NCBI GenBank assembly: GCA_007026445.1
Contig: VDMD01000002.1
Location: 2,666,001-2,730,000, forward strand
Direction: 5' to 3'
Length of the DNA: 64,000 nt
DNA from: Schizophyllum amplum
Lineage: Eukaryota; Basidiomycota; Agaricomycetes; Agaricales; Schizophyllaceae
Position 1 is the first letter of the stretch. Each line of letters begins with the position of its first letter. Shown one piece after another: positions 33,066 to 44,298 of this stretch. The notes under the pieces are model-generated. The model searched no databases, was not told the DNA's origin, and saw only the letters and a program-made list of their open reading frames with translations. The position numbers and the translations under genes are program-made.

Positions 33066-33451
33066 CAGCACGACGCGCTAGACAGTAAAGCGGGGTAAAC
33101 GAACCTGGGAATGCGGGCGCGCGGACCTTGAGGCCCGAGGAAAGGAACACGCGAGCCGTGAGGACGGGCGGCGCGATAAGTGATAATAAGCAAGGATGCG
33201 AAGCGATGGCGAACGAGAGTTGGCGAGACGGGCGAAGGTGGGCATGGAACAGAAGCACGGGATGAGAGCGCAGGGGGACGGGAGACGAAGGGGAAACGAG
33301 CGGACAGCGCATGAGAGAAGCGCGCTAACGACGACGACGACGGACAGCCAAACAGACAGACAGAGGGCGATAACAACAGATGTGGCGGCGGCGCCAGCGA
33401 CCCCTGCAGTCGAAGACGGGCGCCACCGTCGAAGAAGAATCAACATCGACA

Positions 33452-34873
33452 TCAACAGCAACTCCACCCGCCGGACGAGCGCGCCGTCTTCTCGCGCGCT
33501 TCCTCTGCGTCAGCCTGTGCGGACCATGCGGGCGCGGCAGACGACAGGCAGACGCTATCTCTCTTCTTCAGCTCGTTCTCGCGCTCGATCATATCTTTCT
33601 TGCGAACGATCGCGCCTATGAGGCTTTCGAAGAGTTGCTCGATGCCTAGCAGAGAAAGTCAGACACGCATGCAAACGAAAGCGCAGGGCAATTGTGGCAG
33701 CACTGCAGCAGAGACTCACCGACGTCGTCTTTCGCCGAGACCTCGAAGAGCTGCATCCCTTCCGTCAGCCCCCACTCCGGTTCATCACGCTCTTCTACCA
33801 CGATGTTCCCCTCATCCTCTTTGATGCTGGCGCTCCCCGAGTCAAGCTCTTTCCAGCCTCCCGCAGCGTTGCCGAAATGCGACCCGAATCGGGACGTCGT
33901 CTGTGGCAACAAGCCAGCATCGACCGTCTTTGAGCGATTAAGCCCTGCCGTTGAATGAAAGCGTGGTCGGCTCCGTTGCTGGACCGCGGCGGTGTTCCGG
34001 CGCTGTAGGGCAGATGGCTGTAGCGCAGAAGACTGCGACACCGGGATCTCCATGCGTGGCGGCGATTCTGACGGCAAGGGTGCAGGACTTGGCGGGGGCG
34101 AGCGCAGACCGGGAAATGAGGTGAATCTAGGGCGGATGTATGACAACGTTGAGGGTGGCGGCGGTGGAGGCGGGGATGGCGGTCGCGGTGGCGGGAACCA
34201 GTTGTGTAGCGACAAGCGGGCGAGGTCTGATGTGACCTGGCGACAGTGTTGTAGATCCGCCTTTGCGCCAACGATGTAGATGATCAGCTCTGGTGAGCAG
34301 TTCTTGTGTAACTCTGGCGGGACGACGTATCAGCAGGAGCCACACTGACAGACGACTGTGGCGCACCTTCTAGCCAACCCCGAATGTCACTGAAAGTCGA
34401 TGCGTCGGTTATGTCATACAATAAGAGAGCCGCGTTCGCGCCTGCAAGGATATGGGTTACGACGCGTCGGGGCGCGGACAGTGGTGGTGGGACGAACCTC
34501 GATAGTACATTGGTGCCTGCGGACGGATCGGTCAATGGCGGATGATAGGATACGGTGGCAGACGCACCATGCTGCGAAATCGCTCCTGCCCCGCCGTATC
34601 CCACAACTGGAGGCGGACCTTGAGCCCGTGCAGGGTCACCTTCTTCGTTACAAAAAACGCGCCGCTCGTTGAGGTCGTATTCTTGGGGTCGAACTTGTTC
34701 TGCGTGTACCGTCGGAGCAAACTGGTCTTGCCTACACCTTTGCGGGAAGTCAGCGGGCGCGAGATGCCACCGTGTAGGGGCGCACCAGAGTTGCCCATGA
34801 TGACGATTTTGCTGTCAATCCCTTGGTCGTAGCGCGACCGGGAATAGGGATCCATGCGAGCATACTGCTCCAT
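33452..34873 (-). CDS. Rab-family small GTPase with a large insertion between G4 and G5
   Basis: Six exons on the minus strand: 34873-34786, 34737-34568, 34516-34498 (19 nt), 34441-34367, 34313-33720, 33645-33452; 379 residues, against about 200 for a typical Rab. G1 GNSGVGKTS is split by intron 1. It continues with [16 protein letters not shown] (switch I), [20 protein letters not shown] (G3, switch II) and [17 protein letters not shown]. The switch and interswitch resemble Rab5/21/22. The G4 position reads GAKADL instead of GNKxDL. About 160 residues then separate it from G5 ([10 protein letters not shown]), some 130 more than usual, beginning with a poly-Pro run. The C-terminus GGWSCC ends in the double cysteine used for geranylgeranylation. 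Endosomal membrane traffic is likely. ATG 34855 is an alternative start. Confidence 0.9.
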
Positions 34874-35409
34874 GGTGGGATCGCGCAGTCCGACCGCGGC
34901 GTGGGAGGAGGAGAAGAATGAGAGCGCCCGGTGCCGCCAGGCGGGCAAGGGAGGAGGAGAGGAAGGGGAGGAGGAGGAGGAGGAGAGGATGAACGCAAGA
35001 GCCAACACTGGGATCACAATTGCCTAAAACAGGTCGCGCTTGGTTACCGACCGCCCAATGCACGGCTTTTCCCACGCCCTTGTCACGAACATTCGACTGT
35101 CGACCCGCCTCACGCAGCCTTATAAGCGCGCCGATGCCTCTGGACTGCAGCTACAGCGACAGAGAGCCCTCGTTGCTGCTGTGGCACAGACCGTCCTGAC
35201 TCCGGGGTTGTGGCATGAGCATTCTGGCACAGCTTCCGCCCGATCCGGGCAACTTCTGCCTTTCTGACGTCCTAAATCGACGGTGACATCGAAGGCCCGA
35301 GCTGACGAGTGACAAAGGGCCGACTCATATGGCATAAATTTTGCGATGGGTTGCGTAGGTATGCATAAGTACATGTCATATAATCGCCCGAGGACCGAGG
35401 GGACATCGT
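34874..35409. other. intergenic region upstream of the Rab gene
   Basis: 536 bp between co-oriented minus-strand genes, RPS7 3' end to Rab promoter. A GGAGGAGGA-type purine run lies near 34945-34985, close to the Rab start. Nothing else seen. Confidence 0.5.
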
Positions 35410-36126
35410 CTACTCCTGAGCGACGACCGGGAACTCGAAGGTGACGTCCTTGCCCGTCAACCGGCGGTAGACCGACGAGAACGAGTCGAGCTTGTACTCG
35501 AGAGAGGTGGAGTCCTTCGAGTCGAGGAAGCTGCACAGACACACATGATGAGTACGCGATGCGATGGTGTGATAAGAACAGGAATGGCGTACACTTTCAG
35601 GAGCTTCGAACCATCGACGGACACGCGGGTACGCTTGCCGACGATCTCGGTCGGGAACACGAGGTCCTCGAGTATGCGGTCGTGGACGTTGGTGAGGGTG
35701 CGGCTGCGGGGGCGCTTCTGCTGCACGCGCGACGTGCGTGTCGGCTTGCGGAGCATGCGGCGCTGCGCGACGAAGACGACGTGGCGGTCAGAGAACTTCT
35801 TCTCGAGCTCACGAGTCAGCCTAAACGCGCGCGGAGAACATCAGTCAGTCTCAGATGCCTCATGAAGACTGTCCGATCACGCACCTCTGCTGGATTTTGT
35901 GGAAGGCCTTCAACTGCGGCACCGGGACGAAGACGACGATCGCCTTCTTGCCACCACGGACATCGACCTCGCGCGCGGCGGAGATCTGCAGGGGGCGGAG
36001 CTCGGACTTGAGCTCGGGGACGTTGTTCTCGAGGTCGATCAGCGCCTGGGCGACGCTGGTCTCCGTCTCATCGGGGGGAGTGTTAGGCGCGTTGGCCGTG
36101 CGGAGGATCTTGTGCTGCACAGACAT
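35410..36126 (-). CDS. RPS7: 40S ribosomal protein eS7
   Basis: Structural protein of the small ribosomal subunit. Three exons on the minus strand: 36126-35885, 35820-35593, 35530-35410; 196 residues, matching the family. Clear motifs: [91 protein letters not shown] and [14 protein letters not shown]. Intron 2 splices at the second of two overlapping GTs, which is needed for KVFLDSKD. The start context is CAGACCATG read on the minus strand. Confidence 0.97.
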
Positions 36127-36694
36127 GGTGATGGTCCTGGAGGAGGAGAGAAGGGGAGAGACTATCGTCAGCTATTTCGTTCACGATCAAAGTTCCGCCA
36201 TCCGGTCAAGCCAGCGTCAATCCAGCGATTTCTGCCGTTCCTTTTGCGATCCAGCGAGCCAGATGCGTGCAGAACGATAGCAGCGTCTACAGTCGTCGAG
36301 CATAGCGGCAGCAACACTCACCCTGGTCGCCCTCTTGCTGTCGTTGTCGGTGGATGCGCCTGCCGCTTGATAGCACGACCGTCACGTTGATGTGACAACA
36401 ATCACAAAGTGTGATGGAATGTCACACATGTCACCTCAACTTCAACTTGAGCTTGAACGTTTGAACCAGGTTTGAACTTCGAACTCATCTTGAACGTCTT
36501 CGTGACGGTCTGTCTAACTGACACAGTAGAGAATCTCAGAAGGCGCACCAGCTGCGATGCTTTTTTCCAATAGAAGCGATCCAGACTGTAATGCTGATTG
36601 TACAAAACGATGCGTATGCAAAACAAGAAACCAGCATGAGTCGCTAGATTCACCGATCCCAAGGCCATCGACCGACCACTTAGCGGGCCATCAT
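36127..36694. other. intergenic region upstream of RPS7
   Basis: 568 bp: RPS7 promoter and MRC1 3' UTR. TTGAAC/GTTCAA words cluster at 36438-36500. A GAGTCGCTAGATTCACCGAT-type word at 36638 recurs in altered form at about 55583. Confidence 0.45.
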
Positions 36695-39600
36695 CTACGG
36701 CCCAAATCTCGCCGCGCGACTGACCCCCGCCAACACACTCGGCGCCGCCTTCACCGGCCGGCGCCTCGCCTCCAGCTGCTGGCGCGCGTCCACCGCAGCC
36801 TGCCCGGGACGTAACGAACCCCCACCGCTCTTAACCTTGTTGCCAGTGATCGTCGCGCTCACCGTCGCGCGCCCCGTTCCACCATGCTTCCGGCGCTCAT
36901 CGCGCGCCCATTTCTCTAGGCGGGCGTTGTCGGCGATGTCGAAGGACGCTTGACGTGACTGCTGACGATGTTAGTGATTGAGAAAGTGAGAGGGGTGGAA
37001 GGGACCTGCCTGGAATTCGGGATCACCGTCCGCGAGGGGCACTCGAGTGGGTGCGGTCTTGATGACACGGAAGCGCACGTCCTCTTCCTCTTCTTCGTCA
37101 TCGAGAAGGGCGCCGAAGTCGATTGGCTCGTCATCGTCGTCTTCCGCCTCCTGCTTTCGATTAGATGGGGTGTGCGTATGGGTAACAACGGTGAGCTCAC
37201 CTCAGCGGTGCGCTGTGCCATCTCCCGCAATCGCGCCTGTACCTCTGATGTCTTGAGGGGACGGCGCTCTTCCTCGTCCACTTCAGACTCGTCGTCCGCA
37301 TCACCCATTTCCGTGTCTTCTTGCGGTAAACGCAGGCCACCTCCGTCCTTCATCAAGTATGCGAACTCGTTCGCATCTTCGTCTTCGATGGTTGCTGTGT
37401 ATGCCGCTGCGAAAGACGCTGTCTCAGGACGTGCCTCTGCCATCATCGTCAGCACCATCGCTTCCCTGGAAACAACTGAGGTGTACTCACGCAATGCCTT
37501 CAGGTTCAGATCTTTCGCCAATTCGTCATATCTCATCTTTCTCCTCGCCGCCGCATTCATCTCCTCCCTCTCCTCATCCGTCGCGTCCTCGTCTTCGTCA
37601 TCCACGCCCGCACCGCGCCGCTTGCGCTTACGGTGCTTGCCATCAACGACCTCCTGCACCTTTTCCGCCATCTTCGCGTCGTCCTCCTGCGCCTGCCGCT
37701 CGTAGGCCTCCCGGACGCGCGCCTCCGCAAGCTGCTCCTCCGTCATCTTCGCATCGTCCACGATCTCCGCAAGGTTCTGGTCGAGATCCTCGCCGTCGGC
37801 CTCGTCCCCACTCCCGCGCCCGCCAAAGTCGGCCTCGTCATCCGACTCGGCAGCCTCGTTCTCCACATATGCATTCTTCTCCGCGCGCTTTTGGGGCAAC
37901 TTGGGCTTGGATACGTTCTGCTTGAGCACGTCGAAGGCGTTCCGCAGTGGTGGCGAGTCGTCGGTCTCGTCACGGCGACGCAGGCGACGCAATGGTCCCG
38001 GGGAGTCCTGACTTGTCAGAAGACCACCGGTTTGACTTGGCTGTGTCGTAACCATGAAGGCCGCGCCAAGTGCACCGTTCCTCGCTGACTGCGTCAAGGC
38101 CGACGCACCCATCAGCGGACTGAGCGGTTCTGTTATCTGCGTAGACTGCGTCTTCGCCATGGACGCCTGCGAGAAAGCCCGGTATACCTGCGGGCTGTCC
38201 ATGTCTGGCCTGGTTTGTGTGAGGAAACTGGAGCAAAGGTCAGCCATATGTATTCTGAGAGAGTTCAGACATACCCATGGTCGTTGATGTAGAAAGTTTC
38301 TTCGCGCTGAGGCGCCTTAGGCAGTGCAGCCTCTATTATCGCGTTTTGCTCCTTCTCGAAAATCTCATCCGCCTCTCGAAGCTTGCCTTGCGAGACTGCG
38401 AACGCGGGTCGTAGTGCGACGTCCTGCGTAAGCCCTAACGGCTGCTGGTTCTGTCGAAGGTTGTCGAACTCCAAGTTCTATAAGTATCATTAGCATTGCC
38501 GCCTTCCAAGATGACAAAGATGCTGGTTTACCTTCTCGGAGCCGAAGGACAGCCCGGCGCCCAGACCCAGCGGTTCACCGAAGGTCAATGGTGGCGCCTT
38601 CTGCGTCCCACCATTGAACAGCTCGGAGAAGCTTGGCTCAAGTGCCAACGGCTTGAAGGCACCGCCTACTGCTTGCGAGAAGTCCGGTTCGGTGTCCTGG
38701 CGTGTCAATCCACTCTTTGTCGGTATAGGCGTATCGTGGTCGTCACGGGGAGTGCTTTGCTGCAGCATCTCCGTGAATGACGACGCTTTCCCACGCAACG
38801 GCGACGTGAACGGGTCGTCGTCCTCCGCTTCTATACTGCTCAGCGGCTTCCGGCCGGCATTGGACGGACCAGCGACAGGGAATCCGTCGTTGTCCTCGTC
38901 TTGGACGGCAGCGAAGGAACCTGGGGACATAGACAGCGTCGAACCCAGGTCGCGAGCCAGGTTGGTGACGCTGTGACGCAGAGGCGGGCGCATCGGTGCC
39001 GCGTTCTCTTGATCGGAGATGTCGAACGTAGGAGGTGGGGGCATCTCATTCTCCTTGTCAATCTCATCGCTCGAGCGCTCGTCGAAGGTCGATACCGATC
39101 TCCGCTGGTGTTGCAAGAATGGGTTCTGGTTCTCGTCCTGCTTGGACGTCAGCTAATTGTGGGAAACTCCTAAAGAAGACAACCTACCGCTGGCGAGTCC
39201 TCCTCGTCCGAATCTACGCTGACAACGTGGCGGCGGCGAGAGCGCACGGGTACGATGTTCTCCTCATCTTCGTCGTTCACCATCGTTACGTCCGCGTCTA
39301 CTTCGTCATCGCTCGGCACGCCCTCATCCGCGCTATGGACAGAGGCAGGCGATTTCTGACCTTCGGGGACATAATCGCCGTCATTCTCGTCCTCCTCGTC
39401 ATCGACGTCCATCCCGTCATTCGCGCTCTGGTTTTGTGCAGCTAGCCGGCCCTGCTCCAGTAGAACCTCGAGCGGTGTCTCGCTCGCTTCCGTGGTTTCG
39501 GCAATGACGAGTCGGCCACCCTGCTTCAGGAAGGCCTCCTCCTTGCTCTTCGCTAGCGCCGCTGACTGCGCATGCGCGCGTTCTAGAAGCGCACGATCCA

Positions 39601-41058
39601 AATCCTTCTTGTTGCTTGGTCGCTGACCGGCTCCCGCAGGGCGCGATTGGCGCACACCGAGGGAGTTGAGGGTTTGCTGGTTGCGCGTCGGACCCTTGGC
39701 AGCTGTCCCCTTAAGAGCCTGATTATCCTGCGCGTTGCCGACGACGACGAGGTCATCATCGTCCGAGTCAGGCACGGTAGGCTTGGATCTCTGCCGCAGC
39801 GCTTGCTCCTTGATCTGCTTCAGCTTGGCCCTCCGCCGGTCCTCCTCAATCACAACTGCAAGTTCTGGCAGCTCGTCGTCGGAGTCGTCGGCGTGCTTCA
39901 AGGTATCAAGTAGAGGCAGCGGTTGTACCTGCGCACGCTGGGGCCGCTGTGGCCGCTGGACTGCGGCAGCAGGCTCACCAGGAACCTGTGGCGACGAGAA
40001 CTCGTCTATGGGATCCGAGCTCGGTGCGGGGGGCGGTAACATGCTCGCCGGCTTCGCGTCCATGCGGGGCTCTGCAGAGACACCCCGTATGCTGGGCGCC
40101 ATGTGGGCGAACCAGGCGGAGGTCGTGTACTTTGAGGGACGCTCTTCGTCCTCAGCACGTAGGGAGCTGTTGCGGTTCGCGGCCAGACGCCAGCTCTCCT
40201 TCTCCGTTTCCTGCCTCTGCTTCTTCGATGGCGCCTGCTGGACTGTCAGAAGACCGTCCGATGCGTACGGACCTATCTCACCTTCAGTTTCTTTGCTTTG
40301 CCGCCTTGCGGCGCAGAGGACCTTCGAGTGGGTTTTGGGCGAGCATCATCCTTCGCAGGAGATGCTGGTGCCTTGCTGGTGGATGTGGGTTTCTTGCGGG
40401 GAGGAGAGATGGTGACGGTGGCGGGTAGTTCGTCATCAGAGTCGGATGGTGTTCCTCGGTATGGGTCCAAGACTTTGGCAGGCTGCCTGACTTGCTCGTC
40501 GTCGTCTGAGTCTGCGACGACCTGGCGGTGCTGCTTTGGTTTGTGGCGAGCGAGCGGGGAGTCGTCTGGGATAGATTGGGACGAGTTTGTAGATTGTATG
40601 ATGGGTGATTTCTCGATGAGGGTTTTGGATGAGGAAGGGAAGTGTGGTGAGCCGAAGGACGCGTCGGGCGTCTCCTGAGGTTCTTCTTGGGATGATACCG
40701 CGCGGCGTATTGCCTGGGGACGTGCATCGTCCTCCTCTTCATCGTCATCGTTCATATTCAGGAGCTCCTTCTGCCAGCCCCAGGTATACTTCGCTGGCGC
40801 CTCTTCCTCCGCGTCTTCTTCGTTGTCGGACGGAGCAACATCGCTCTCGCCAGGTTTCGCACGTAGAAGGCTCGCCAGAGGCATGCGCACGCTCAGCCTC
40901 AGATCTGGCGACTCCGCCCTGGGCACTGCGCTCGTCGGTACACGCGTTTCGTCCGCGGGTCGCGCACGACCATACGTGCGCGCGGCACGCTTAATTGGGA
41001 GCGGGCTATCCCGCTCGGGCGAGGGCACAGAGGATTCCTGGAGCGGCGAGAGCACCAT
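36695..41058 (-). CDS. MRC1: MRC1/Claspin, mediator of the replication checkpoint
   Basis: Replication-fork protein linking polymerase and helicase and recruiting Rad53/Chk kinases after ATR/Mec1 phosphorylation. Seven exons on the minus strand: 41058-40282, 40237-39188, 39137-38532, 38477-38275, 38227-37201, then about 37150-37006 and 36948-36695; ~1353 residues, as for fungal Mrc1. Mostly disordered and acidic with Ser/Asp blocks (SDDDDLVVVG, SDSDDELP). Residues ~880-950 form an S/TQ cluster with about eight SQ/TQ sites (LTQTR, FSQAS, KTQSTQ, LTQSA, TTQPSQ, TSQDS), the expected kinase target. The MRC1-like domain follows at ~995: NAYVENEAAESDDEADFGG then GSGDEADGEDLDQNLAEIVD. The exon 2/3 acceptor and last intron have in-frame alternatives. 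The promoter carries three ACGCGT boxes. Confidence 0.9.
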
Positions 41059-41559
41059 AATGAGCGCGGGCGGCGAACACGTCGAGCGCGATGAGGACAG
41101 ATCCACGAGTAGTGACCGGCGCCAGGCGGTGGATGGTACGTGACGGTGATCGCAAGCGCGTCGCACGTGTCTGTGACTGGTGCGCGACCAGACGCGTCAA
41201 CGTCCGTAGTGACGTCACGCGTCAAGGTCATTTGAGCGCGTTTACCATTTGACCATGAGTTGGACAACCCTTCTGTGACGCGTCCGACGAGAGAAAGGTA
41301 TACAATTGCTATGTGAGTGTCAGATGGGCGACAAGTGTCCTATGGCTTGATCAGGTATCGGAAACAGCATAATGTACGTGAGTGCATGGCAGGCCGGTGA
41401 AGGATTAGATATGTAGTTCCAACGTTAAATAAGACAGGGAGGTACAATTCGACAACATCATGATATCCGAGTCCATTCCTGCAGTAGGTGTATATGAATT
41501 TCAGCAATATGGGGGACGGAGAACATCAACGAGACAGGCAACGAACGGTCAGGGGATGT
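41059..41559. promoter_or_regulatory. MRC1 promoter region
   Basis: 501 bp between MRC1 and the 3' end of exchanger B. The part next to MRC1 contains the clustered ACGCGT and TGACGTCA elements listed separately. Confidence 0.6.
41192..41283. promoter_or_regulatory. three MCB (ACGCGT) boxes and a CRE-like site upstream of MRC1
   Basis: ACGCGT occurs at 41192-41197, 41217-41222 and 41278-41283, i.e. 134, 159 and 220 bp before the ATG at 41058. The first two are the extended form ACGCGTCA. TGACGTCA (41210-41217) overlaps the second. MCB boxes are the binding sites of MBF, which drives G1/S genes in yeasts, MRC1 among them. Confidence 0.6.
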
Positions 41560-43545
41560 TCACTCTGCAGCGGTCGCGCCACCCTCACCACCCTCCGCTA
41601 CTGCCATGACGATAGATGTGCATGCGTTGAGCGCATGCAGCTCTTCCTGACCGGTGTAGAACCAAGTGACCAAGCCCTATTACAAGCGTCAGCTGGCTCG
41701 GAAGCCTCCATGCAGTATGGACGCACGATCATGAGGTAGAAGGCGAGCAGGGCAGTTCCCTCAGCCCAATTCGTCTTCGAGTCCGCCGTCACGTAGTTGA
41801 CGATGAAGCAAGAGCCCAGAATGATGGCAACCTCGTAAAAATCTGGAAGACTGGTTAGAGATGGGAACTCGGAATAGCACAAAGGACCCACCAAAGAGAA
41901 GCGTCAACGGACGATTGGACCACCACGCGATCAGAACGAAGAACGGCATCCAGAAAAGCACAAACTGTAGGCCAACCATCAAGACTCCTTATACAACTAC
42001 AGTCCATCAATCTCCGACTCACCTGAATCGCCATATCGATCGTCCTCGCCTTCGCCAACGTCGTCGGCGTACTCGGCTTGCCCAAAAAGTGGCGCAGTAA
42101 GTATCTCAAGAAATACGCCGTCGCCACCGTCCCATCCGCCGAGAACGATATAATCGGCAGTAGAATCATGCCAAACCACTCCTCCGTGATCCCGCCGCTC
42201 TCGCGGACGAACTCGATGGAATCAACGAGCCACTCAGCGGTCGCGGCCATAATGCCGATGGTGACGATGAGCATGACGATGGTGATCCACTGGCTCATCT
42301 CGGGGTCGTCCTCCTCAAGCTCCTGTTCTTCCTTCTTGGTCTCCGCGGGCGCGTCGGCGCTCGGGCGGAGCGCGTTATCGTCGCCTGGGGGATTGTGGAG
42401 ATAGACGCGGGAGCAGATATAGCTGGAAGCCTATTGAGCAAAACATAGGCGCTTATGGTGGGATACGTGCTTACACAACAAGCAGGATGATTGCGAGGCC
42501 GTGGCTCATCTGTAAAAACGTGCGCCGGGACTCATCGTTGACAGAGCTCGCAGCGGACCCCACTGCAGCAGACGCAGCCTCGCCGCGATCGAGCGCAGCA
42601 AAGAAGGCGGCTGGCAGCAGGAGGCAGACGACACCGACGGTGAGCAGCGCATGGTTGAGCTCGGTGTGATGCGGCGCGAGATTCTGGTGCACAACACGCG
42701 CGCCACCGATGATAAACGACACGCCTGGGATGAGCAGTAGGTGCAGGATGATGACGCCGATGATAGTGGACTGCAGTAGTCGGAGTTCGCACTTGGAGAG
42801 CAGAATAAGGGCGAGGGTGGCTTCGACGACGCTGCAGGCAGGGTCAGTAGACGGCCTGTGAGAGTAGGTACGGTCGACGTACTTGTTCAAGGAGATGATG
42901 ATGAGGTCACCAAAGTCCTTGCCGACATAGAAGCTCATTTGCTCGCCGCCGTAGTCGAAGAGCGCCTCGAGGGGTATGATGGAGAGGAAGTTGACTGGGC
43001 AACGATGTCAGCTCTGCTAAGTAGAGTGAGAAGTGTGCCAAGTGCACACACAGATAAATGCCACCGCGTGGGGGATGCCAACCGGGCTGCGTCCTTCCTC
43101 CAAGAAATGCGTGACCCAAGCAATGGGGATGAAGACGAGGAAGGTGTTGAGCCCTGTACGACGCGTGAGCCAGGATCACGGCTGTATTGACCACGCAAGA
43201 CGCACAGGAAGATTTGGCCAAGTTCTTCAGACTCTCGACTGTACCGATCTTCCTCTTCCCTTTCCGCAGAAACCGCGACTTGAAGCGTACCCACCCTGCA
43301 AGGCGCGCGCGTCAACGTCAAGCACACAGCACATCGTCATAAAGCCATGCACCTTCCAAATTGTCCTCGAACCGGTGGTGATGTGGGTGCTCCGCCTGGT
43401 GCGGCGGGTACCCATTGTTCTGGTTGACGAGCGCGCTGTTGCTGTTCACGTCCCCCATCCCGTAGCCCTGCTCCTCGTCCGCGTGGGAGGGCACGCGATG
43501 GCGCGGGCCCGTCCCGTTCGTTTTCTCGCTCAGATCCTGTGACAT
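41560..43545 (-). CDS. vacuolar-type Ca2+/H+ exchanger B (CAX family)
   Basis: Paralogue of exchanger A with the same architecture. Nine exons on the minus strand: 43545-43353, 43295-43206, 43153-43052, 42994-42883, 42831-42475, 42422-42023, 41964-41892, 41842-41727, 41676-41560; 519 residues. Exons 2-5, 7 and 8 have exactly the same lengths as in A (90, 102, 112, 357, 73, 116 nt). It has the basic segment WVRFKSRFLRKGKRKIGTVE, the alpha-1 region with VVEATLALILLSKCELRLLQ, and alpha-2 MAATAEWLVDSIEFV with the conserved Glu residues. The acidic loop (KKEEQELEEDDPEM) lies between the halves. Differences cluster in the N-terminal tail (His-rich HPHHHRFED) and in FLEEGRSPVGIPHAVAFI. It presumably acts in the vacuole or another acidic compartment; separate regulation or location from A is an inference. 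Confidence 0.93.
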
Positions 43546-44298
43546 GACCTACGAGTACTCGTGAGCGGACATGATGGGGCCCGAGATATGAGGACTGGGT
43601 GGGGGAAGGACTGGCGCTGGCAACGTGTAGGCCTTATGTTGCCGTACGCAAGGCCGCGGGATGGTGTGATGCGACACTCACGAACGACTCACCAAAATTA
43701 TTTCGCCTGTGGTGGGGGCCGGCGGTATTCTGGCACGATGGGCGCTGTCGTATGTCCGATCCGTTGCTTCTTCAACGCTCTCGCTTCTTCAACGCGCTTG
43801 CTTCAGCGCGCTTGCTCCTCCTTCAACCTTCGTTGACCAGCAACACTTACTGTAGCAACGACTTCGCGGTGGTGGTGGTGATGACGGTGACGAAGAGCGC
43901 GCTGCAACGCGCCGCAGCCGAAGTTTATATGAGCAGGCTTGGCGGCCCCCACGGGGCGTGCTCAGCACCGGGAATCATGACGACTCCCCCTTGATGCGCC
44001 CATGTGGCAGCGCCCACACCATACAATTCAGCTCAACTGGGCGATCCTCGGAAGGCTCGGAGAGGCGGGTAAGTAGGCGAACGCACTGCAGTAGACTGCG
44101 GCAGTCCCATGGAGAAGCCTGACATGGGTATGCCGGGAGTGGCCTCATGCAGGCGTGCGGTGGTTTCGTATTTCCCAAGTTTGACTTCAAGGACGAGATC
44201 AGAGAACAAGGGCTCCCGAATCCGGAAAAAGCAGAAAGTACTGGCGTTGGTGGCTGTACCACATGGCGAGGCTGAGTTCCAGATGGTATTATTGACAT
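43546..44298. other. intergenic region upstream of exchanger B
   Basis: 753 bp between co-oriented minus-strand genes. A CTTCAACG(C)-type short repeat lies at about 43770-43835. No gene seen. Confidence 0.5.

Larger units (their letters stand above)
30727..33451. other. gene-poor 2.7-kb repeat-rich island
   Basis: Between the CRP1-like gene and the Rab gene. No open frame shows a domain. It has a 21-22-bp purine-rich minisatellite at about 32655-32760 (CAGGCTATGGGACGAAGGG units), a related purine-rich array at about 32975-33065 (GGGAAGAAAGGAAGCCATG units), and loosely repeated CCCGGTACA/TACTGCC words at 32380-32520. The 420-bp open frame at 31933 has no protein-like composition. Confidence 0.55.

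Noticed and set aside
26435..43545. Large recent segmental duplication containing both exchanger genes
   Set aside because: Only the exchanger genes match; introns and flanks differ, so the duplication is old and gene-sized.
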